DNA of 6,857 nucleotides from Nitrospinales bacterium (GTDB lineage: Bacteria; Nitrospinota_A; UBA7883; JACRGQ01), in NCBI GenBank assembly GCA_023248615.1, contig JAHFEI010000111.1, forward strand, positions 1 through 6,857. Reading direction: 5' to 3'. How positions within the stretch are numbered: the first letter of the stretch is position 1; the number at the start of each line of letters is the position of its first letter. A model generated the notes under the pieces. It was given only the letters and a program-made list of their open reading frames with translations. It made no database searches and was not told where the DNA came from. The translations under genes were made by a program, and so were the position numbers. Of the stretch, positions 1-6,139 are shown in pieces.

Positions 1-66
1 CTGGACAACCTTGGTCAATCATCTATAGTTATTGCAGTTGGAAATATCAGTGAAAGGGCAGGATGA
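1..66 (+). CDS. C-terminal end of an unidentified upstream gene (partial)
   Basis: Frame 1 is open from the left edge for 21 codons and ends at TGA 64-66; the readable tail is LDNLGQSSIVIAVGNISERA followed by G. Its stop overlaps the res start as ATGA (63-66), a typical junction of co-transcribed, translationally coupled genes. The other two forward frames close before the res start (TAG in frame 2, TGA at 51-53 in frame 3). I do not recognise the protein. A 21-codon open stretch can occur by chance, so the claim rests mainly on the ATGA junction and on the similarly tight spacing elsewhere in this operon. Confidence 0.42.
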   Translation: MDNLGQSSIVIAVGNISERAG

Positions 67-2741
67 AGTTTGAGCCAAATCTTCCGCATCAACGCGAGGC
101 AATAGATGCTATTGCCCGCCTGTTTGAAGGTGCGCCTTATACGCGCCCGGAGGAACGCTTCTGGAGCGGCGAGGTTTCCGGTAATGTTTTGAATTTTCCG
201 CTTGAAGAATGGTTTGCCAACGCCAAGAAAATCGCCGCTGAAAAAGATATTACCGATCCCGCACCCTCCCCTGATTCTGATTTCACCATCGAAATGGAAA
301 CGGGCACGGGCAAAACCTACGTTTATCTGCGGACAATCTTTGAACTGCACCGCCGTTATGGGCTGCACAAGTTTATCATCATCGTGCCAAGCGTGGCGAT
401 CCGTGAAGGGGTGCTTGCCACCACACGCGATACCAAACAGCATTTCCGCGAGATTTATGCCACCGAAGCCACGGTGATAGAATATGACAGCAAAAAAATA
501 TCCGATGTGCGGAGTTTCTGCGTCACCAACACCCTTTCCATCATGGTGATGAACAAACAGGCGTTTGATAGCGATGCGAAGGTGATAAACGATGAAAACC
601 GCGATGGCGGGAATCTAATGGAATCATTGCGAATGGTACGCCCCATCCTCATCATGGATGAGCCGCAGGAGGGCATGGATACGCCGAATATGCAGGCGCG
701 TCTTGGTGCGTTCAACCCGCTGTTCAAGTTGCGCTATTCCGCCACACACCGTGAGCCGAAGAACATTGTCTATCGGCTTACCCCCTATGATTCTTATAAT
801 CGCGGGCTGGTGAAGAAAATCGCCGTGCTTTCGATCCACGAAACCAATACGCAAAGCAACGTGGCGATCACGTTCAGGAAGCTGAACCTCAGCGCCGCCA
901 ACCCCACCGCGCAGCTTGTGCTGAATACGCGGCTGAAGGATGGGGACTTCAAATCCAAGCCCGTCACGGTGAAGAAGCGCAGTGATCTGGAAAAGGAAAC
1001 GGGCAATCCCGTGTATCATGGCTGGGTGGTGGAGGACATCGGCACGACCGACCATTACGATGGTGAGGGCTATATCCGCTTCACGAACGGCGAGCAGCTT
1101 GCTGTGGGCGGCGGGAACGGCGAGGACAAGGAAACCATCTTCCGCCAGCAACTCCGCCGCACCATCCAGACGCATTTTGAACGCAAGAAGCAGTTGTTGC
1201 CTATGGGTATCAAGCCTCTTTCCCTGTTCTTTATTGACCGTGTGGCGAATTACATTGACGAAAACGGGCTTATCCGCCGCCTGTTCGTGGAGGAATACGA
1301 AGGCATTTATCCCAAATACCACGGTAAAAAACCCGCACCGAACACCGCCGCCGTGCATGGCGGGTATTTTGCTCAAGTAGGCAATGGCGAATATACCGAC
1401 AACGCTAAATCTATGGCTACCAACAAGGAGATTTACGATAAAATCCTGAGAGAAAAGGAAACCCTGCTTTCAATGGAGGAGCCGCTGGAGTTTATCTTCT
1501 CGCACTCCGCACTGGGCGTGGGCTGGGATAACCCTAACGTGTTTACCATATGCACCCTGAACGAAAGCGAAAGCCAGATAAAGAAACGGCAGGAGATCGG
1601 GCGCGGACTGCGTCTGTGCGTGGATAAGAGCTTCACCCGTTACCGCGACCCGGAAGGAACGCCGGAGGGCAAGGAGGTGAACCTGCTCACCGTGGTTGCC
1701 AACCAGAGCTATTACGCTTTCTCCAAATCCTATCAGGATGAACTGCATGATGAAATGGGCACGGGCGCGAAAGCCCCACCGATCCGGGATGAAAACAAGC
1801 AGCCCGTCACCATCCGCCGTAACGAAGCGCGGTTTACCTCCGATGATTTCAGAGAATTATGGAAACGTATCGCCAGCCAGACCAAGTATCGTGTGCATTT
1901 CCGCGAAGAGGAGCTGATCGAAAAGAGCCTTGAGGCGATGGCAAGCATTGCGGTGGGCAGCAACCATCTTGAAATCGCGCTTACCTATGTGAGTCGCATT
2001 AGCGAGGAGGACGGCATCGAAGCCGCCGCCAAGGGTTCCGCCCGTGCTGATATACACGGCACGTTTGCCCGCATTGACGCGGTGGGGGAATTATCGCGCA
2101 ACACCTCTATCAGCGATACCGCCGCCCGCGCCATTCTCACCCGCCTGCCGGAAGCACAGAAAAAGCAGCTTGCCGCCAACCCCATGCAGTTTCTGAGTGA
2201 AGCCGCAAAAAAGGTGCGGAGCGTGCTGGAGCGTGAATTGGTACGGCTGGTGCAGTATGAGCCAACAGGCGGGATGCACCCACTCACCCTGTTTGAAGAA
2301 GCCTTTGAAACCAAGGGCAACACCACCGCCACGCCCAAGCGCGGGCTGTATGACCGCATCATCCATGATTCTGACGTGGAGAAGGATTTTGCGGGCGATC
2401 TGGATAACCATCACGCCGTGCAGGTGTTCGTGAAATTGCCAAAAGCCTATAAAATCCCCACGCCCATCGGCAGCTATAACCCTGATTTTGCGCTTGTCAT
2501 TGAGAAGCGCGATCTGGATAATCCAGATGCGGAACACCGTTTCTTCTTTACCGTGGAAACCAAAGGCACGGCGGATTGGGATAAGCTGAAACCCGATGAG
2601 CGCATGAAGATAGAATGCGCGGTAAAGCATTTTGAGGCTATCGGGCTGAAATCCTACCTTGCGCCCGTGGATAGCCTGAAAACCTTTGATAAACGTGCGC
2701 TTGAGCGTGTAGGACAAACCTTTTTGAGTGATGTAGCATGA
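63..2741 (+). CDS. res: Type III restriction endonuclease, Res subunit
   Basis: This is the ATP-dependent translocase and nuclease subunit of a type III R-M enzyme, which cuts DNA in complex with Mod. At 892 aa it is close to the usual family length. Motifs run in order. Walker A is METGTGKT (78-85). Motif II is the type III form DEPQ (199-202). SATH (226-229) serves as motif III. GVGWDNPNVF (485-494) and QEIGRGLR (510-517) match motifs V and VI of superfamily 2 helicases. The C-terminal nuclease shows PD (807-808) and ETK (832-834), a PD-ExK site. The start is ATG 63 because an in-frame stop lies at 51-53; AAGGG (54-58) lies 4 bases upstream as a ribosome-binding site. The N-terminus (MKFEPNLPHQREAIDAI) is typical of Res. 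No frameshift or lost key residue is visible. Because its partner mod is disrupted, the protein is probably made but unable to find targets, unless another Mod is present. Confidence 0.95.
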   Translation: MKFEPNLPHQREAIDAIARLFEGAPYTRPEERFWSGEVSGNVLNFPLEEWFANAKKIAAEKDITDPAPSPDSDFTIEMETGTGKTYVYLRTIFELHRRYGLHKFIIIVPSVAIREGVLATTRDTKQHFREIYATEATVIEYDSKKISDVRSFCVTNTLSIMVMNKQAFDSDAKVINDENRDGGNLMESLRMVRPILIMDEPQEGMDTPNMQARLGAFNPLFKLRYSATHREPKNIVYRLTPYDSYNRGLVKKIAVLSIHETNTQSNVAITFRKLNLSAANPTAQLVLNTRLKDGDFKSKPVTVKKRSDLEKETGNPVYHGWVVEDIGTTDHYDGEGYIRFTNGEQLAVGGGNGEDKETIFRQQLRRTIQTHFERKKQLLPMGIKPLSLFFIDRVANYIDENGLIRRLFVEEYEGIYPKYHGKKPAPNTAAVHGGYFAQVGNGEYTDNAKSMATNKEIYDKILREKETLLSMEEPLEFIFSHSALGVGWDNPNVFTICTLNESESQIKKRQEIGRGLRLCVDKSFTRYRDPEGTPEGKEVNLLTVVANQSYYAFSKSYQDELHDEMGTGAKAPPIRDENKQPVTIRRNEARFTSDDFRELWKRIASQTKYRVHFREEELIEKSLEAMASIAVGSNHLEIALTYVSRISEEDGIEAAAKGSARADIHGTFARIDAVGELSRNTSISDTAARAILTRLPEAQKKQLAANPMQFLSEAAKKVRSVLERELVRLVQYEPTGGMHPLTLFEEAFETKGNTTATPKRGLYDRIIHDSDVEKDFAGDLDNHHAVQVFVKLPKAYKIPTPIGSYNPDFALVIEKRDLDNPDAEHRFFFTVETKGTADWDKLKPDERMKIECAVKHFEAIGLKSYLAPVDSLKTFDKRALERVGQTFLSDVA

Positions 2742-2743
2742 CC
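2733..2743 (+). repeat. Left copy of 11-bp direct repeat
   Basis: GTAGCATGACC occurs here, covering the last codons and stop of res, and again at 2900-2910 over the mod start. The copies are identical and directly flank the hairpin-rich element between them, so they look like a target-site duplication. Confidence 0.7.
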
Positions 2744-2899
2744 CTCCAATTACCTCCGTCATTCCAGCGAAAGCTGGAATCCAGCGTAAGCCGCGTCTGC
2801 GGCGGAGAAACGTCATTGCGAGCGCAGCGAAGCAATCCAGAATGTTTCCGCTGGATTGCTTCGTCGGCCATTGGCCTCCTCGCAATGACAACTGGAGAA
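2744..2899. mobile_element. MITE-like palindromic insertion between res and mod
   Basis: This 156-bp segment has no coding function and is almost entirely foldable. It begins CTCCAATT (2744-2751) and ends near AACTGGAG (2890-2897), which are imperfect terminal inverted repeats. Inside lie three hairpins. ATTCCAGC/GCTGGAAT (2761-2768 and 2773-2780) closes a GAAA tetraloop. GCCGC/GCGGC (2790-2803) has loop GTCT. A large cruciform has outer arms GTCATTGCGAG (2812-2822) and CTCGCAATGAC (2879-2889) and inner 13-bp arms CGAAGCAATCCAG (2828-2840) and CTGGATTGCTTCG (2851-2863). The right side also contains the small palindrome GGCCATTGGCC (2866-2876). Palindromes of this style are dispersed repeats in many proteobacterial genomes. 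Non-autonomous mobility is inferred from the terminal repeats and the flanking 11-bp duplication. A dispersed REP-like repeat is the alternative. Confidence 0.68.
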
Positions 2900-2900
2900 G
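2894..2900 (+). promoter_or_regulatory. Ribosome-binding site of mod
   Basis: GGAGAAG lies 4 bases before ATG 2905 and fixes the mod start there, rather than at the in-frame ATG 2842 inside the hairpin element. Its GGAG is part of the element's right terminal repeat, so the insertion seems to have brought mod its own Shine-Dalgarno sequence. Confidence 0.6.
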
Positions 2901-2910
2901 TAGCATGACC
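2900..2910 (+). repeat. Right copy of 11-bp direct repeat
   Basis: This is the second copy of GTAGCATGACC and it contains the mod ATG (2905-2907). Joining the two copies into one would place the res stop TGA and the mod start ATG in a 4-base ATGA overlap. Confidence 0.7.
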
Positions 2911-4820
2911 ACCAAACCCGCCACGAAACAGGCCGCCATCACCAGCCCCGACCTTGGGCAGGAACGGCTGGCGCAACTAAAGCGCCTCATGCCTGATCTC
3001 TTCGATGGCGAGGGCAACCTTGATGAAGCGGCACTCCGGGCACTCGCCGCGCCGGAAGGTGCTTCCTCACCGGAGCGTTTCCGTTTTGAATGGGCGGGCA
3101 AGCAGCAATCCAAGCGGCAGGCATTCACGCCCAGCAAGGCAACGCTGGTGGCGGATTCCGCCCGCAGCGTGAAGTTTGATACCACGCAGAACCTCATCAT
3201 TGAGGGCGATAATCTGGAGGTGTTGAAGCTGCTGCAAACCACTATAACAAAGACGCCGATGTGCTTTATCCAGATGACTATAGTGAGAGTAAGAAAGCCT
3301 ATTGGCAGCGCAACGGTACGGTGAAGGATGGCGTGAAACTTACCGCCCTGCCGGAAAGCCACGGGCGCAAACATTCCTTGTGGCTGAACATGATGCAGAG
3401 CCGACTTCTTATTGCCCGCCAGCTACTATGTAGTAATGGGGTAATCATCATCCATATTGATGATGTTGAACTCCCAAATCTAAAAAAATTGTGTGATGAA
3501 ATTTTCGGAGAGGAGAATTTTATCGGGCAAATCGTATGGAAAAACGCGACTGATAACAATCCATCAAACATTGCTGTAGAACATGAATATATAATGTTCT
3601 ATGCCAAAAACAAAGGCGTGCTTGAACCAGTTTGGAAAGCTAGCGAGAGTCCGGCAAAAGCAGAGCTTATAAAAATAGGTATTGAAATAGGAAAATCTTT
3701 CAAAACCGTACAAAAAATGCAGGACGCATATGATGAGTGGTTCAAGGAAAACAAAGCATTTTTAGGTGTGCTTGATAGGTATAAATACATAGACGAGGAT
3801 GGCGTATATACCGGAAGCCAGAGCGTTCACAACCCCGGTAAAGAAGGTTATCGTTATGATGTTGTTCATCCTAAAACGGGGAAGCCGTGCAAACAGCCTT
3901 TAATGGGGTATAGATTTCCGAAAGAAACGATGGATCAGTTGCTATCTGAAGAAAAAATATTATTTGGCGATGATGAAACAAAGATTATTGAACTGAAAGT
4001 GTATGCAAAAGACTACCAATCCAAGCTAAGCAGTTTTATAAACTTGGATGGAAGAACTGGAGCATACGATGTGAAAGGTCTTTTCCCTGAACATAAGCAA
4101 GTTTTCCGTAACCCTAAACCAGTTTCGCTGGTGAAAGAGATATTAGATTTTGTAACAAATAAAAATGACAAAATTTTAGATTTCTTTGCTGGCTCAGGAA
4201 CAACTGCCCACGCGATGATGCAGCTTAACGCTCAGGATGGCGGGAACCGTAAATACATCCTCGTACAAATCCCTGAATACACCGATGAGAACAGCGAAGC
4301 ATACAAGGCAGGCTACAAAACCATCTCCTCCCTGTGCATCGAGCGCGTGAAACGAGCGGGGGCGAAAATCCGTAAGGAAAACCCGGATGCAGCGGTAGAT
4401 ACAGGCTTCCGCGTCTACCGCCTCACCGATAGCAACTTCCCCCAGAACCTCTATACCGCCGATCCCGAAAAATCCGAGGCGGAGAATCTGGCGGCACTGA
4501 AAGCCCACTTGCAGGCCGAACTTCCGCTTGCATCCGATGGGGCATTTGCCGATATTGTCACCGAGATCGCCCTGAAGAACGGTTACGGCCTGTTTTATAC
4601 GCTGGAGAAACAACCCGCTTTCAAAGCCAACACCGTCTATCGCCTGCACGGAAATGACAAATCCGCCCTGCTATGCCTCGACACCACCATTGCCGATGCA
4701 ACCGTGGAAGCACTGGAGCCGCAGAGCGACAACCAACTCATCCTCTCCCGCCATGCCCTCGACACCGCCAAGAAATGGGTGCTGCAACAGGCGTTCAAAG
4801 ATAACCTGCATACGGTGTAG
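2905..4820 (+). pseudogene. mod: Type III DNA methyltransferase, Mod subunit, frameshifted and lacking DPPY
   Basis: Mod is the beta-class adenine methyltransferase and specificity subunit of type III R-M enzymes. The N-terminal part (2905 to about 3237, ~111 codons) ends NLIIEGDNLEVLKLLQ, the conserved stretch just before the catalytic motif. Its frame then runs through 28 aberrant codons to TGA 3322-3324. The rest continues in another frame from about 3240 as HYNKDADVLYPDDYSESKKA and stays open to TAG 4818-4820 (~526 codons). It includes VIIIHIDD (3444-3467), a target-recognition region, and the AdoMet-binding motif DFFAGSGTT (4179-4205). In family members a stretch ending DPPY lies between LLQ and the YNxxxDxxYPDDY sequence. 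Here roughly a dozen or more codons are missing at 3238-3243, including catalytic DPP. The intact protein would have been about 650 aa, normal for Mod. Loss of methylation is expected unless this is a sequencing or assembly error. Confidence 0.88.
3424..4200 (+). other. AT-rich module in mod covering the target-recognition domain
   Basis: Base composition changes sharply inside mod. By hand count, line 3541-3600 has 19 G/C of 60 and 3661-3720 has 17 of 60, whereas 4501-4560 has 33 of 60 and the res and early mod sequences are similarly GC-rich. The AT-rich part starts just after the codons for LLIARQLL, covers the variable region that determines DNA specificity in Mod, and ends around the codons for DFFAGSGTT. 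Conserved family blocks on each side have the host-like composition. This pattern fits exchange of the target-recognition domain by recombination with an AT-rich donor. Boundaries are approximate, by eye. Confidence 0.6.
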
Positions 4821-4822
4821 CC

Positions 4823-5320
4823 ATGCCCAAGCATTATAGTTATCGGGTAGATCACGATTTAGGCTTTGCCCCTCATACGGAAGGAAAACTCTGCACGGTA
4901 TGCGGTTGTAAGGATACGACCATAGAGAAGTGGGCGGAGGTTGGAAGCTGGGTAATCGGCATAGGCGGGAATAATACGGGAAAGCCCAACACCCTCCTCT
5001 ACGCCATGAAGGTTGAAAGCAAGCCTGCCTATGGTGACTTTCAACAAACGCATCCCGATCATGCCGCGTATCTGGAAGGGCATGGTATCTCCCCCGATGC
5101 GCCCGTGCTGGTATCCCGGAATTTCTATTACTTCGGCGACAACGCAAAACCTCTGCCGCCGGAACTGGTGCATATCATCCAGCCCACGCAGGGGTGCAAA
5201 AAAGTATCGGATGGTGATGTTGTCCTTCTATGCGGGCTGGTACTCAGTCATTATGCTGCGGGAATACACGGAAAACCGAATAATGAAACCCAGAAGGCGG
5301 CTTGCTCCACCGTATGCTAA
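4823..5320 (+). CDS. Nmad2-like (nucleotide modification associated) protein
   Basis: This 165-aa soluble protein has no signal peptide or membrane segment. Its N-terminus YSYRVDHDLGFAP (5-17), a cysteine cluster LCTVCGC (Cys24, 27, 29), the block GSWVIGIGG (41-49), LLYAMKV (58-64), LVSRNFYYFGD (96-106) and GIHGKP (147-152) resemble, from memory, the Nmad2 family, which was predicted on gene context to act in DNA base modification and has no firmly known reaction. ATG 4823 lies 2 bases after the mod stop and lacks a clear Shine-Dalgarno sequence, so translation is probably coupled to mod termination; it is the third gene of the operon. A role beside the R-M enzyme, such as recognising or making a modified base, is inference. 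The last ~10 residues (TQKAACSTVC) match nothing I know and could reflect a changed C-terminus. The gene is surely real; the family name is moderately sure. Confidence 0.72.
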   Translation: MPKHYSYRVDHDLGFAPHTEGKLCTVCGCKDTTIEKWAEVGSWVIGIGGNNTGKPNTLLYAMKVESKPAYGDFQQTHPDHAAYLEGHGISPDAPVLVSRNFYYFGDNAKPLPPELVHIIQPTQGCKKVSDGDVVLLCGLVLSHYAAGIHGKPNNETQKAACSTVC

Positions 5321-5570
5321 GAAAAACGTGTGGGGGCATAATCGGGGGCATTTCACAAAACCATATTCAATGAGAGATTTATAATTCAGCAGCTTAGCTT
5401 CTGAATATGATAGCCGCCCGGAAAATAGATATTATTTTTCAATCGTGCAGGGGTAGATTCCCCGCCGCTTGCGGCGAAGAAGGAATCTGCCCCGTCCACC
5501 CCGTCCCTTGGGGCGGAGTATGTTGATTATACTGTGTTGGTTTATCCTGCACAGGAAGTGCGCTTTGTAA
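5321..5570. other. Intergenic spacer between the R-M operon and tRNA-Pro
   Basis: No gene is supported here. The segment holds a short direct repeat GGGGGCAT (5332-5339 and 5344-5351), an AT-rich stretch with an inverted repeat CATATTCA (5362-5369)/TGAATATG (5402-5409) that encloses a smaller hairpin ATTCAG/CTGAAT (5384-5389, 5401-5406), and a GC-rich palindrome (5450-5516). TATTTTT (5433-5439) follows the AT-rich hairpin by about 25 bases, too far for a standard intrinsic terminator, so the end of the R-M transcript cannot be placed firmly. Short open frames crossing from here into the tRNA gene are spurious. Confidence 0.5.
5450..5516. repeat. GC-rich intergenic palindrome
   Basis: Outer arms GGGGTAGATTCC (5450-5461) and GGAATCTGCCCC (5482-5493) pair with one G-T wobble and enclose a perfect inner hairpin CGCCGC-TT-GCGGCG (5463-5476). 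A second hairpin, CCGTCCC-TT-GGGGCGG (5501-5516), follows directly. No T-run adjoins, so it is more likely a dispersed palindromic repeat than a standard terminator, although such structures can stabilise the 3' end of the R-M transcript. Confidence 0.6.
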
Positions 5571-5647
<77 letters not shown>

Positions 5648-5657
5648 ACACGCCCGG

Positions 5658-5685
5658 ACTATAAGGAAGCGCGGCGGAAATGCAA
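5658..5685 (-). promoter_or_regulatory. Sigma70-type promoter of tRNA-Pro
   Basis: On the - strand, TTGCAT (5685-5680) and TATAGT (5663-5658) are separated by 16 bases and match the -35 and -10 consensus well. Initiation about 7 bases downstream (near 5651) would leave only a few leader bases before the mature tRNA start at 5647, as is usual for tRNA genes. It lies in the gap after the Hpt gene, so the tRNA can be transcribed on its own. Confidence 0.65.
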
Positions 5686-5734
5686 GGGATTCCGGACAGT
5701 CATGGCATATTCTGCAGGGCGGAGAATTATTCCT

Positions 5735-6061
5735 TCACGTCCCCGCTATTGCTTCCGCAAATGCCGTTACTTCCATGATGGCAGCCTCAAGCTCGCGCAG
5801 GGCGGCCTGTTTATCGGCGGAAGAGAAAGAAGGAATCACCTGTACACGCAGGCAAACCGCGCCGATGCGCTCAAACCCCAGCGTATTGGCGGCTCCCTTC
5901 ATCTCATGCGCGGCATCGCGCCAGGCGGTATCTGCTGCATCGGAAACATCGCGCATCGTGCCCATGCACCGCGTGACCGTGTCGAAAAAAAGCCCCAGAA
6001 GCTCGCGCTGCAGGGAAATATCGCCGTCCGTGATCTGCTGAAGGCGCGTGGGGTTGATCAT
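5735..6061 (-). CDS. Hpt domain-containing phosphotransfer protein
   Basis: This 108-aa protein consists of one histidine phosphotransfer domain, which relays phosphoryl groups between response-regulator receiver domains in multistep phosphorelays. The signature AHEMKGAANTLGFERIG (51-67) fits the family pattern HxxKGxxxxxG, with His52 as the expected phosphorylation site, inside a mainly helical sequence with no membrane segment or kinase domain. The start ATG (6061-6059) gives MINPTRLQQITDGD, a plausible first helix; AGGA (6075-6072) is a weak ribosome-binding site 10 bases upstream and lies within the arm of the neighbouring palindrome. No kinase or response regulator is encoded nearby, so its partners are elsewhere in the genome. 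It lies downstream of the flavoenzyme gene on the same strand, separated by 78 bases. Confidence 0.85.
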   Translation of the reverse strand: MINPTRLQQITDGDISLQRELLGLFFDTVTRCMGTMRDVSDAADTAWRDAAHEMKGAANTLGFERIGAVCLRVQVIPSFSSADKQAALRELEAAIMEVTAFAEAIAGT

Positions 6062-6066
6062 GGGAT

Positions 6067-6133
6067 TGTCATCCTGAGCGAAGCGAAGGATCCCCTGCGG
6101 CGTGAGATCCTTCGCCCAAGGCTCAGGATGACA
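6067..6133. repeat. Intergenic palindrome between flavoenzyme and Hpt genes
   Basis: Perfect 13-bp outer arms TGTCATCCTGAGC (6067-6079) and GCTCAGGATGACA (6121-6133) enclose perfect 10-bp inner arms GCGAAGGATC (6083-6092) and GATCCTTCGC (6106-6115) with a 13-base loop. It fills nearly the whole gap between the two - strand genes. Sequences starting GTCATCCTGAGCGAAG are common dispersed repeats in bacterial genomes. No T-run follows on either strand, so it is not a standard terminator, although the RNA hairpin could affect read-through or mRNA stability. Confidence 0.8.
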
Positions 6134-6139
6134 GGAAAC

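Noticed and set aside
624..1376. 250-aa open frame on the - strand inside res
   Set aside because: It is entirely antisense to the Res helicase region, has no recognisable motifs, and is explained as a shadow of GC-rich codon usage.
2744..2899. CRISPR or tandem repeat array
   Set aside because: The repeats are inverted, of different sequence and not regularly spaced, so they form hairpins and not an array.
3232..3324. Programmed ribosomal frameshift or phase-variable repeat tract in mod
   Set aside because: No slippery heptamer or simple-sequence repeat tract is visible, and shifting frame would not restore the lost DPP residues.
2091..3374. Long (427-aa) open frame on the - strand across the res end and mod start
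   Set aside because: It lies antisense to well-supported res and mod coding sequence and reads through the palindromic element; its sequence resembles no protein family and it has no sensible start context.
3261..4820. Separate gene starting at GTG 3261
   Set aside because: The GTG is an internal Val codon of Mod (the sequence upstream, HYNKDAD, is also Mod-like), and no ribosome-binding site precedes it; it is the downstream half of a broken mod.
5384..5439. Intrinsic terminator of the R-M operon
   Set aside because: The hairpin stem is only 6 bp and AT-rich, and the nearest T-run is about 25 bases further on, so the structure does not meet the usual pattern.
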